This document shows, one piece after another, positions 53,969 through 62,388 of a DNA stretch of 64,000 nucleotides (positions are counted from its first letter, which is position 1; each line of letters starts with the position of its first letter). The stretch lies in contig NZ_JBFAKK010000003.1 of assembly GCF_040655735.1 (NCBI RefSeq), positions 310,001-374,000 of the forward strand, in the 5' to 3' direction. The notes beneath the pieces are model-generated. The model saw only the letters and a program-made list of their open reading frames with translations. It searched no databases and was not told the origin of the DNA. The DNA is from Phytomonospora sp040655735. GTDB taxonomy: Bacteria; Actinomycetota; Actinomycetes; Mycobacteriales; Micromonosporaceae. The position numbers were made by a program, and so were the translations under genes.

Positions 53969-55621
53969 GTGACTCCCGAGATGCTCGCCGAACACGTACT
54001 CACCGCTGCTCAGGCGGCCTTTGCCGCCCAGGGACTCGACGCCTCGGCGCTGCCGTCGGCCACCACGGTCGAGCGACCCCGCCAGCCCGAGCACGGCGAC
54101 TACGCCTCGACGCTGTGTCTCCAGCTCGCCAAGAAGGTCGGCCGGCCCCCGCGCGCGCTCGCCGAGTCCATCGCCGCCGAGCTCGCCAAGGTCGACGGCA
54201 TCTCCGCCGTCGACATCGCCGGCCCCGGCTTCCTCAACATCCGTCTCGCCGCCGCCGCGACGGGCCAGATCGCCGGCTCCGTGGTCGCCGCGGGCACCGC
54301 CTACGGCTCCAGCGACGCCTTCACCGGTCAGAAGCTGAACCTGGAGTTCGTCTCGGCCAACCCGACCGGCCCCGTCCACATCGGCGGGGTGCGCTGGGCC
54401 GCCGTCGGCGACGCCCTCGGCCGCATCCTCAAGTTCGCCGGCGCCGAGGTCACCACCGAGTACTACTTCAACGACGCCGGCACCCAGATCGACCACTTCT
54501 CGGCGTCCCTGGTCGCCGCCGCGAAGGGCGAGCCGACCCCGGAGAACGGCTACAAGGGCGAGTACATCGCCGAGCTGGCCGCCACCATCGTCGAGGCGCA
54601 TCCCGACGCCCTCGCCAAGGACGACCCGCGCGAGTTCTTCCGCGTCGAGGGCATCACGCTCATGTTCGCCGAGGTGAAGAAGTCCCTCGCCGACTTCGGC
54701 ACGCACTTCGACGTCTACTTCAACGAGCGCGACCTGCACGTCAAGGGCGAGCTCGACCGCGCCCTGGAGCGCCTGCGCGAGCAGGGCAACATCTACGAGA
54801 AGGACGGCGCGACCTGGCTGCGGTCGAGCGACTACGGCGACGACAAGGACCGTGTCATCGTCCGCTCGAACGGCTCCTGGACCTACTTCGCCGCCGACTG
54901 CGCCTACTACCTCGACAAGCGCGAGCGCGGCTTCGACAAGGTCGTGATCATGCTCGGCGCCGACCACCACGGCTACATCGGCCGCATGAAGGCCATGGTC
55001 TCGTGTTTCGGCGACGACCCGTCGCAGACTCTTGAGATCCTCATCGGCCAGATGGTCAACCTCCTGCGCGACGGCGAGCCGGTCAAGCTCAGCAAGCGCG
55101 CGGGCACGATCATCAGCATCGACGACGTGGTCGACGCCATCGGCGTCGACGCCAGCCGCTACGCCCTGGCGCGCTACTCCAGCGACTCCACGATCGACCT
55201 CGACCTGGACCTGTGGGCCCGCAAGAGCAACGACAACCCGGTCTTCTACGTCCAGTACGCCCACTCGCGCATCAACCAGATCCTGGTCAGCGCCGCCGAG
55301 CTCGGCATCGAGTTCGGTGACACCTACGACGCCGCCCTGCTGGTCCACCCCCGCGAAGGCGACCTGCTCAAGGCGCTCGGCGAGTTCCCGGCCGTGGTCA
55401 CCACCGCCGCCGAACTGCGCGAACCCCACCGGGTCGCGCGCTACCTGGAGGACCTCGCCGGGGCCTACCACCGTTTCTACGACGCCTGCCGGGTCCTCCC
55501 GCGCGGCGACGAGGAGTTCACCGAGACCGGTCGCGCCCGGCTGTGGCTGATGGACGCGACCCGCGTCGTACTCGCCAACGGCCTGCGTCTGCTCGGCGTC
55601 TCCGCACCGGAAAGGATGTAA
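53969..55621 (+). CDS. argS: Arginyl-tRNA synthetase
   Basis: A 550-residue class I synthetase that charges tRNA-Arg with arginine. The HIGH-type motif is SANPTGPVHIGG (about residue 128), the KMSKS-type motif is KLSKRAGT (about 370), and the C-terminal anticodon-binding DALR domain is visible (HSRINQILVS..). The start is GTG 53969. It overlaps lysA by one base (TAATG) and is followed by hom and thrC, an arrangement common in actinobacteria. Confidence 0.97.
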   Translation: MTPEMLAEHVLTAAQAAFAAQGLDASALPSATTVERPRQPEHGDYASTLCLQLAKKVGRPPRALAESIAAELAKVDGISAVDIAGPGFLNIRLAAAATGQIAGSVVAAGTAYGSSDAFTGQKLNLEFVSANPTGPVHIGGVRWAAVGDALGRILKFAGAEVTTEYYFNDAGTQIDHFSASLVAAAKGEPTPENGYKGEYIAELAATIVEAHPDALAKDDPREFFRVEGITLMFAEVKKSLADFGTHFDVYFNERDLHVKGELDRALERLREQGNIYEKDGATWLRSSDYGDDKDRVIVRSNGSWTYFAADCAYYLDKRERGFDKVVIMLGADHHGYIGRMKAMVSCFGDDPSQTLEILIGQMVNLLRDGEPVKLSKRAGTIISIDDVVDAIGVDASRYALARYSSDSTIDLDLDLWARKSNDNPVFYVQYAHSRINQILVSAAELGIEFGDTYDAALLVHPREGDLLKALGEFPAVVTTAAELREPHRVARYLEDLAGAYHRFYDACRVLPRGDEEFTETGRARLWLMDATRVVLANGLRLLGVSAPERM

Positions 55622-57012
55622 TGCGCGCGCACGAAGCGGGCGCCATGCACGCGGAGGCGGCGCAGCCGGCTCCCGCGTGGTTGCGCGAACCAGAAGACGT
55701 CAACATCCTCCTCCCGCAGTTGTGGGCCAAGACCGTCAGGCGCGGCGACGACGGCGCGCTCGAGGTCGGCGGGGTCTCGGTAACCGAGCTCGCCGCCGAG
55801 TTCGGCACGCCCGCCTACATCCTCGACGAGGCCGACTTCCGCGCACGGCTGCGCGAGTACCGCGACGCCTTCGCCGGCGCCGACGTCTACTACGCCGGGA
55901 AGTCCTTCCTGTGCAAGGCGGTCGTGCGCTGGGTCCACGAGGAGGGCCTGAACCTCGACGTGTGCAGCGGCGGCGAACTGGCCGTCGCGCTCGCGGTGGG
56001 TTTCCCGCCCGAGCGGATCGGCCTGCACGGCAACAACAAGTCGGTGTCCGAGCTGACCAGGGCCGTCGAGGCCGGGGTCGGGCGGATCGTGCTGGACTCC
56101 TTCCACGAGATCGACCGGCTCACCGACATCGCCCGCGAGCACGGGGTCCGCCCGAAGGTCCTCATCCGCACGAAGGTCGGCGTCGAGGCGCACACGCACG
56201 CCTACATCGCCACCGCGCACGAGGACCAGAAGTTCGGCCTTGCGGTGCCCGAGGCCGCCGACGCCGCCCGCAAGATCCTCGCCGAGGGCGTGCTCGACCT
56301 GCGCGGCCTGCACTCGCACATCGGCTCGCAGATCTTCGACACCTCGGCCTTCGAGGTCGCCGCCCGCCGGGTGCTGGGCCTGCAGGCCGACATCCGCGAC
56401 GAGCACGGCGTCGAACTGCCCGAACTCGACCTCGGCGGCGGTTACGGCATGGCCTACACCACCCAGGACGACCCGATCGCGCCGATGGAGATCGCCGACC
56501 ACCTGCGCAAGATCGTCGACCACGAGTGCTCCGCCTACGACCTGGCGACCCCTCACCTGTCGGTCGAGCCCGGCCGCGCCATCTCCGGGCCCTCGACCTT
56601 CACGCTCTACGAGGTCGGCACCGTCAAGCAGGTCGGCCTCGACTTCGGCGCCTCGCGCACCTACGTCAGCGTCGACGGCGGCATGAGCGACAACATCCGC
56701 ACCGCCCTGTACGACGCGAACTACTCGGCGACGCTCGCCTCCCGCGTCTCCGAGACCTCGGCGCTCCTCGCCCGCGTGGTGGGAAAACATTGCGAGTCCG
56801 GGGACATAGTTGTTAAGGATGAGTTCCTGCCGGCGGACGTTTCGCCGGGAGATCTGATCGCCGTACCCGGCACCGGGGCGTACAGCCGGAGCATGGCGAG
56901 CAATTACAACCACGTACCGCGGCCACCGGTGCTCGCGGTGCACGACGGCGCCGCACGGGTGATCGTGCGTCGCGAAACCGAAGAGGACCTGCTGCGGCTC
57001 GATGTCGGGTGA
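55621..57012 (+). CDS. lysA: Diaminopimelate decarboxylase
   Basis: A 463-residue PLP enzyme that decarboxylates meso-diaminopimelate to lysine. The PLP lysine is in VYYAGKSFLCKAV (about residue 97), with LHSHIGSQI, LDLGGGYGMAY and CESGDIVVKD, the last forming the substrate site across the dimer. ATG 55621 overlaps the argS stop; a longer upstream frame is inside argS. It precedes hom and thrC. Confidence 0.96.
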   Translation: MRAHEAGAMHAEAAQPAPAWLREPEDVNILLPQLWAKTVRRGDDGALEVGGVSVTELAAEFGTPAYILDEADFRARLREYRDAFAGADVYYAGKSFLCKAVVRWVHEEGLNLDVCSGGELAVALAVGFPPERIGLHGNNKSVSELTRAVEAGVGRIVLDSFHEIDRLTDIAREHGVRPKVLIRTKVGVEAHTHAYIATAHEDQKFGLAVPEAADAARKILAEGVLDLRGLHSHIGSQIFDTSAFEVAARRVLGLQADIRDEHGVELPELDLGGGYGMAYTTQDDPIAPMEIADHLRKIVDHECSAYDLATPHLSVEPGRAISGPSTFTLYEVGTVKQVGLDFGASRTYVSVDGGMSDNIRTALYDANYSATLASRVSETSALLARVVGKHCESGDIVVKDEFLPADVSPGDLIAVPGTGAYSRSMASNYNHVPRPPVLAVHDGAARVIVRRETEEDLLRLDVG

Positions 57013-57037
57013 GTCGCACGGGTGAAGGAGTGAAGCG

Positions 57038-58312
57038 GTGAAGATAGCGCTGCTCGGATGCGGCAACGTCGGTACCGAGGTGGTCCGGCTGCTGCACGAA
57101 CAGGCCGACGACCTCGCCGCACGGATCGGTGAGCCGCTCGAGCTCGCCGGGATCGCCGTACGCCGTCCGGACAAGGACCGCGGCGACCTGCCCGTGCGCA
57201 GGGAACTGTTCACCGCCGACGCGCAGGCCCTGGTGTCGCGCGCCGACGTGGACATCGTGGTCGAGCTAGTCGGCGGGATCGAGCCGGCGCGAACGTGGAT
57301 CACGACGGCCATGGCCGGCGGGAAGAGCGTCGTCACCGGGAACAAGGCGCTGCTGGCCGAGGACGGCGGCACGCTCCACGACGCCGCCGCCGTCGCCGGC
57401 GTCGACCTCTACTACGAGGCCTCGGTCGCCGCGGCGATCCCGCTGCTGAGGCCCCTGCGCGAGTCCCTGCACGGCGACCGCATCACCAAGGTGATGGGCA
57501 TCGTCAACGGGACGACCAACTTCATCCTGTCGCGGATGACCGAGACGGGCGCGACCTTCGCCGAGGCGCTCGACGAGGCCGGCGACCTCGGTTACGCCGA
57601 GGCCGACCCGACCGCCGACATCGAGGGCTTCGACGCCGCCTCGAAGGCCGCGATCCTGGCCGGGCTGGCGTTCCACACGCGCGTCGGCGCGGCCCACGTC
57701 TACCGCGAGGGCATCACCGAGGTCAGCGCCTCCGACGTGGCCAGCGCCGAGCAGATGGGCTGCGTGGTCAAGCTGCTGTGCATCGCCACCCGCGAGGGCG
57801 ACGACGTCACCGTGCGCGTCCACCCGGCGATGATCCCCAAGAGCCACCCCCTCGCCGGCGTCAACGGTGCCTACAACGCCGTGTTCGTCGAGGCCGAGGC
57901 CGCCGGGCGGCTGATGTTCTACGGCGCCGGAGCCGGTGGGGCGCCGACCGCCTCGGCCGTCCTCGGCGACATCGTCGCCGTCGCCCGCAACCGGCGCTCC
58001 GGCGCCCGCGCGGCCAGCGAGTCGACCTACGCCGACCTCGCCGTGCGGCCCATGGGCGACGTCACCACGAGGTACCACATCTCCCTCGACGTCGAGGACG
58101 AGGCGGGCGTGCTCGCCGCCGCGGCGCAGGTCTTCGCCGACCACGACGTCAGCATCCAGACCGTCCGCCAGGACGGCCGCGACGACGACGCGCTGCTGGT
58201 CGTCGTCACGCACCAGGCCACCGACGCGGCCCTCGCCGCGACGGTCGACGAACTCGCGAAGCTGCCCGCGGTGCGGCAGGTGGCCAGCGTGATGCGCGTA
58301 GAAGGCGGTTAG
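57038..58312 (+). CDS. hom: Homoserine dehydrogenase
   Basis: A 424-residue enzyme reducing aspartate semialdehyde to homoserine with NAD(P)H. It has the N-terminal GCGNVGTEVV dinucleotide site, the catalytic region GIVNGTTNFILSRMTETG (about residue 155) and a C-terminal ACT domain (about 350-420: HISLDVEDEAGVLAAAAQVFADHDVSI) for threonine feedback. GTG 57038 has GGAGTGAAGCG upstream. Confidence 0.96.
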   Translation: MKIALLGCGNVGTEVVRLLHEQADDLAARIGEPLELAGIAVRRPDKDRGDLPVRRELFTADAQALVSRADVDIVVELVGGIEPARTWITTAMAGGKSVVTGNKALLAEDGGTLHDAAAVAGVDLYYEASVAAAIPLLRPLRESLHGDRITKVMGIVNGTTNFILSRMTETGATFAEALDEAGDLGYAEADPTADIEGFDAASKAAILAGLAFHTRVGAAHVYREGITEVSASDVASAEQMGCVVKLLCIATREGDDVTVRVHPAMIPKSHPLAGVNGAYNAVFVEAEAAGRLMFYGAGAGGAPTASAVLGDIVAVARNRRSGARAASESTYADLAVRPMGDVTTRYHISLDVEDEAGVLAAAAQVFADHDVSIQTVRQDGRDDDALLVVVTHQATDAALAATVDELAKLPAVRQVASVMRVEGG

Positions 58313-58384
58313 CTCCGTGGCACCCCTGGAATTTGCCCGCCGGGCGGCCTCGCGCCGCGCGGCTCGTAGAAGGCGACAAGCGCA

Positions 58385-59434
58385 GTGATCTGGAAGGGCC
58401 TCATCGAAGGGTTCCGCGACCGGCTCCCGGTCACCGCGGACACCCCCGTCATCACTCTCTACGAAGGAAACACTCCGCTGCTGCCCGCGCCGGGGCTGTC
58501 GGCCCGCACGGGCTGCGACGTCTACCTGAAGGTCGAGGGCGCCAACCCGACCGGTTCCTTCAAGGACCGGGGGATGACGCTGGCGGTGTCGAAGGCCGTC
58601 GAGGACGGCGCCAAGGCCGTCATCTGCGCCTCGACGGGCAACACGTCCGCCTCGGCCGCCGCCTACGCCGCCCGTGCGGGCATCACGTGCGCGGTGCTGG
58701 TGCCGCAGGGCAAGATCGCGCTCGGGAAGCTCGGGCAGGCGCTCGCCCACGGCGCCAAGCTGCTTCAGGTCGACGGGAACTTCGACGACTGCCTCGCGCT
58801 GGCCACGAAGCTGTCCATCGACTACCCCGTCTCGCTGGTGAACTCGGTCAACCCCGACCGCCTGCAGGGGCAGAAGACGGCGTCCTTCGAGATCGTCGCC
58901 GCTCTGGGCGACGCGCCCGACGTGCACTGCCTCCCGGTCGGCAACGCCGGCAACATCACCGCCTACTGGATGGGTTACACCGAGGACCATGCGGCGGGCA
59001 ACGCGACGAAGACGCCGAAGATGATCGGTGTGCAGGCGCAGGGCGCCTCGCCGCTGGTCGGTGGGGAAGTGGTGCGCGAGCCGCAGACCATCGCCACCGC
59101 CATCCGCATCGGCAACCCCGCCTCGTGGGGGCAGGCCATCGATGCGCGCGACGACTCCGGCGGGCAGATCCGCGCGGTCACCGACCGCGAGATCCTGTCG
59201 ACGTACCGGATGCTGCCGCGAAGTGAGGGCGTGTTCGTCGAGCCCGCCAGCGCGGCCTCGGTCGCGGGGATGCTCGCCGCCGTCGAGGACGGGACGATCG
59301 CGCGGGGCTCGCGCGTGGTGTGCACGGTGACCGGGCACGGGCTGAAGGATCCCGACTGGGCGGTGGCGTGCGCGCCGTCGCCGGAGACGATCAAGGTCGA
59401 CGTGGTCGCGGCGGCGCGGTCGCTGGGGTTGTAG
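58385..59434 (+). CDS. thrC: Threonine synthase
   Basis: A 349-residue PLP enzyme making threonine from O-phosphohomoserine. It contains the PLP lysine in GANPTGSFKDRGM (about residue 60), the STGNTSASAAAYAARAGI loop, and the LPVGNAGNITAYW phosphate-binding region. GTG 58385 has GAAGGCGACAAG upstream. It ends the argS-lysA-hom-thrC cluster and is followed by a terminator. Confidence 0.96.
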   Translation: MIWKGLIEGFRDRLPVTADTPVITLYEGNTPLLPAPGLSARTGCDVYLKVEGANPTGSFKDRGMTLAVSKAVEDGAKAVICASTGNTSASAAAYAARAGITCAVLVPQGKIALGKLGQALAHGAKLLQVDGNFDDCLALATKLSIDYPVSLVNSVNPDRLQGQKTASFEIVAALGDAPDVHCLPVGNAGNITAYWMGYTEDHAAGNATKTPKMIGVQAQGASPLVGGEVVREPQTIATAIRIGNPASWGQAIDARDDSGGQIRAVTDREILSTYRMLPRSEGVFVEPASAASVAGMLAAVEDGTIARGSRVVCTVTGHGLKDPDWAVACAPSPETIKVDVVAAARSLGL

Positions 59435-59457
59435 GGGTTCGGGTTTTGGGTTTTCGG

Positions 59458-59489
59458 GGCGCCCGGCGGTGGCCGGGCGCCTTTGGTTT
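59458..59489 (+). terminator. Terminator after thrC
   Basis: Arms GGCGCCCGGC (59458-59467) and GCCGGGCGCC (59472-59481) with loop GGTG, followed by TTTGGTTT. It ends the amino-acid gene cluster. Confidence 0.75.
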
Positions 59490-59511
59490 GGGGGAGGTAG
59501 GGCGATAAGCA

Positions 59512-60057
59512 ATGTTTATGTCTGGCGGGCCCGGCGCTCTGCCGACGTTGCGGGCGAAAGGCGTGGTCGGCAACCCGAATCTGCCGCGCGAACTCGGGGT
59601 CGCGCTGGGTTCCGACCCGGATCCCTACGTTCGTCTCCACGTCTCCATGCACCCCGGCCTCACGGAGGCCGAGCGCGCGGCGGTCGACTACGAGGTGAAA
59701 CCGCAAGACCGGTTGCGCCGACTGACGTAGATCACCGAGAGCGAGGATCTCGACCTGCTCTCGACCGCGGCGCACTCCGCTCACATCGGCCTGCGCCGCT
59801 CGGCGGCCTGTAACCCGCGCCTCACCAGCGAACTGGTCGCGCTGCTCGCCACCGACGACGACCTGGACCAGTCCGTGATCGAGGACTTCGGTCGCGATCC
59901 GGACCTGCGCCGCGTCGTCGCCGGGGACCCGCGACTTCCACTCCCGCGTGTCCTCGAACTGCTCGACGACCCCGCGACCTCCCAGGCCGCCGCCCGCAAC
60001 CCGAACCTGCCCGTGCCGGTGATGGAGCGCATCCTCGACGAGGCCGGCGTGGCCTGA
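59512..60057 (+). pseudogene. Leucine-rich-variant repeat protein broken by one stop
   Basis: One frame from ATG 59512 to the stop at 60057 reads as a repeat protein, interrupted only by TAG at 59728-59730. The repeated pattern NPNLPRELGVALGSDPDPYVR, NPRLTSELVALLATDDD, DPRLPLPRVLELLDDP and NPNLPVPVMERILDE is a variant leucine-rich repeat. At the break, LT-stop-ITES would read LTWITES if TAG were TGG, so a single G-to-A change probably inactivated the gene. Re-initiation could at most give a 60-residue tail from ATG 59875. Confidence 0.65.
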
Positions 60058-60071
60058 GGGCGGCGGACGCC

Positions 60072-61010
60072 TCACCCGAGCTGGATCGCCAGCGACCCGG
60101 CGACCAGCAACGCCAGCCCCGTCAAGCGACCGGGGTTGAGCGGCCGGCGGGGAAGCCGGAACAGTCCGAAGTGGTCGATGAGCGCCGACGCGAGCTGCTG
60201 GCCGGTCACGGTCAGCGCGATCGTCGTGGCGGCGCCGATCTCGGGGATCAGCAGGAAGGTCGCGGTGACGTAGACGGCCGCGCAGGCACCGCCGAGCCAG
60301 CCCCACCACGGCACCTTGCCCAGCGCGCCGAGCTTCGGGGCGGGCGTGCGGTCGAGGGCGCGCAGCACCAGCAGGACGATCGCGATGGTGGTCGTGGCGA
60401 CGACGAAGCTGACGACGGCCACGGCCAGCGGCTCATCGAGGTCGGCGCGCAGCCGCCCGTTGACGGCGCCCTGGACGGGGAGCACCGCGCCGGCGATCAG
60501 TCCGAGCAGGACCCAGCCGGCCCTGCCGACGCCTTGCGGGGCCGGCGTCGCGGTCGGCGCCGAGCGCTTGGCGCCCCTGATGACGATGGTGATGCCGCCC
60601 AGGACGGCGAGGGCGCCGAGGACCGTTCCGGCGCTCAGCGGCTGCCGGGCGACGCCGAGCAGCCCGAACAGGTCGAGGGCCAGTGAGGCGAACATCTGCC
60701 CCGTGACGAACAGGCCGACGGCGGCCAGCGCACCGATCCGGGGGAACAGCAGGATCCCGCTGGTGATGTAGAGAGGGCTGGCGAGCCCGCCGAGGAGGTG
60801 CCAGGGCTCGACGTCGGCGAGGTGGCCGAACGCTCCGAACGCGCCGGTGACCAACGCGGCCAGCGCGAGGAGGCCGGTGGCGACGCCGAGCTGGACGGCC
60901 GAGGCGCCGTACGGGGTGCCGACGGCGGCGTTGAGCTGGAGGTTCACCGAGGCCTGGACGGCGAGGAGGCAGCCGATGAGGAGGGCGGCGGCGAGGAGTG
61001 TGAGGTGCAT
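60072..61010 (-). CDS. DMT-superfamily (YdcZ/DUF606-type) transporter
   Basis: A 312-residue membrane protein with about ten hydrophobic segments in two similar halves: ALLIGCLLAVQASVNLQLNAAVGTPYGASAVQ in the first and LIAGAVLPVQGAVNGRLRADLDEPLAVAVVSF in the second, the duplicated YdcZ-type fold. The substrate is unknown. ATG 61010 is preceded by GGAAC. It is divergent from a TetR gene, with two operator-like repeats between, so it is probably the TetR target. Confidence 0.8.
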   Translation of the reverse strand: MHLTLLAAALLIGCLLAVQASVNLQLNAAVGTPYGASAVQLGVATGLLALAALVTGAFGAFGHLADVEPWHLLGGLASPLYITSGILLFPRIGALAAVGLFVTGQMFASLALDLFGLLGVARQPLSAGTVLGALAVLGGITIVIRGAKRSAPTATPAPQGVGRAGWVLLGLIAGAVLPVQGAVNGRLRADLDEPLAVAVVSFVVATTTIAIVLLVLRALDRTPAPKLGALGKVPWWGWLGGACAAVYVTATFLLIPEIGAATTIALTVTGQQLASALIDHFGLFRLPRRPLNPGRLTGLALLVAGSLAIQLG

Positions 61011-61031
61011 GGTTCCTTCAGGCGGCGATAA

Positions 61032-61084
61032 GTGGACAGTGTGTCCGCCTAGTGTAGGCAGATAAACGGACACTGCGTCCACTT
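61032..61084. promoter_or_regulatory. Two TetR-type operators
   Basis: GTGGACAGTGTGTCCG (61032-61047) and CGGACACTGCGTCCAC (61067-61082) each contain an imperfect GGAC..GTCC palindrome, and the two are inverted copies of each other. They lie between the transporter and the TetR gene (starts 61010 and 61113), the typical site for divergent repression. Confidence 0.65.
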
Positions 61085-61112
61085 GATCGGCGAGGGTGTC
61101 TAGGATCGACCC

Positions 61113-61694
61113 ATGGACATCGCCGCTTCGCCGCCGGAAGGTCGCGAGAGGGCCGACGCCGCCCGCAACCGCGCCCGGGTGCTCGCCGCGGCCGAACGCC
61201 TCTTCAGCACCGCCGATCCCGGCACCGTCACGATGGACCGGATCGCCAAGGAGGCGGGCGTCGGCCGGGCCACCTTGTACCGCCGCTACCCCGACGTCGG
61301 GTCGATCGCCATGGCTCTTCTCGACGAGCACGAGCGCGCGCTGCAGCAGCGGCTGCTGTCAGGAGAACCGCCGCTGGGGCCGGGCGCCGAACCGGGGGAC
61401 AGGCTGGCGGCCTTCTACGAGGCGATGCTCGCTCTGCTCGACCGGCACCTGCCGCTGGTGCTGGGCGCCGAGACCGGCAGCGCGCGCATGGCGACCGGCG
61501 CCTACGGGTTCTGGCGCGTCCACGTCCACTCGCTGCTCGTCGCCGCCGGGACCCCCGACCCGGACGCGCTCGTCGACGCGCTGCTGGCGCCGCTGGCGCC
61601 CGAGGTCTTCCGCTACCAGCGCGAGCAGCGGCGACTGTCGACAGTGGAGATAGGGGCGGCGCTCGACCGCCTCGCCCACCGTGTGCTCGGTTGA
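61113..61694 (+). CDS. TetR-family regulator
   Basis: A 193-residue regulator. The N-terminal TetR helix-turn-helix spans about residues 15-62 (ARVLAAAERLFSTADPGTVTMDRIAKEAGVGRATLYRRYPD), followed by a helical ligand-binding domain. It probably represses the adjacent transporter and itself through the two palindromes at 61032-61084. The MarR gene follows on the other strand, tail to tail. Confidence 0.9.
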   Translation: MDIAASPPEGRERADAARNRARVLAAAERLFSTADPGTVTMDRIAKEAGVGRATLYRRYPDVGSIAMALLDEHERALQQRLLSGEPPLGPGAEPGDRLAAFYEAMLALLDRHLPLVLGAETGSARMATGAYGFWRVHVHSLLVAAGTPDPDALVDALLAPLAPEVFRYQREQRRLSTVEIGAALDRLAHRVLG

Positions 61695-61697
61695 GGG

Positions 61698-62132
61698 TCA
61701 GCGCTCCTCGCGCACGGCCGAGGCCAGGCGCGACAGCTCGTCGTCGGTGCCGGCCTCGTCGAGTGCCTTCGACAGCACCTTCTCGTAGGTAGCCTTCGCC
61801 TGCCGGTGCGTCACCCGGCCCTTGGCGGTGAGTTCGGTGAACACCCCGCGACGGTCGTCGGCGCACGTCGTGCGGCGGGCGAGGCCCGCCTCTTCGAGCC
61901 GCGCGGCGAGTCGGCTGACCGAACTCTGGTTGAGGCCGATGGCCACCGCCAGGTTCTGCACCCGCATGGCCCCGCCCCTCGTCGCGGCGAGTTCGTCGAG
62001 CGCGCGGAACTCCGACAGCCCGAGATGATGGCCGCGGTGCAGACCTTGCGCGAGTGCCTGCTCGACGAGGTGGTGCAGCCGCAGCGCGCGCTGCCAGTGG
62101 ACGCTGATCGCGGTGGCCTGTCTGGTAACCAT
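61698..62132 (-). CDS. MarR-family regulator
   Basis: A 144-residue MarR regulator with the winged helix-turn-helix at about 30-105 (HLGLSEFRALDELAATRGGAMRVQNLAVAIGLNQSSVSRLAARLEEAGLARR). ATG 62132 is chosen over GTG 62135 because GGAAAGGA lies at a better distance. Its target is unknown; the 256-bp space before the next gene may hold its own promoter, and I see nothing else in it. Confidence 0.88.
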   Translation of the reverse strand: MVTRQATAISVHWQRALRLHHLVEQALAQGLHRGHHLGLSEFRALDELAATRGGAMRVQNLAVAIGLNQSSVSRLAARLEEAGLARRTTCADDRRGVFTELTAKGRVTHRQAKATYEKVLSKALDEAGTDDELSRLASAVREER

Positions 62133-62388
62133 CACTGTCCTTTCCGGACGGACCGGTCATTCATCCCACCTCCGCCACCATATGCCGGGGCATGCATGGT
62201 CGCCAGTGAGTTGTGTGGGGGATACCCGTTTGGGCGGCGGGGAACCGCCTCCGCGCTGCCATCCGGACATCGGTGAGCCTTGAGCCGCTTGCGCCGACAC
62301 CGGGACCCGCGTGAAATCGCCCGAGTGTCGAATCGCGGACAGTGTCGAGAGCGGCACGCGCAGTCCTGAATCGGTTAGGGTCAGGCGC

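Noticed and set aside
53276..55471. A 731-codon minus-strand frame extending the DUF305 gene into argS
   Set aside because: The real start is ATG 53890, with a signal anchor and ribosome site; the rest is antisense to argS.
57266..59512. A 748-codon minus-strand frame across hom and thrC
   Set aside because: Antisense shadow of two clearly recognised enzymes.
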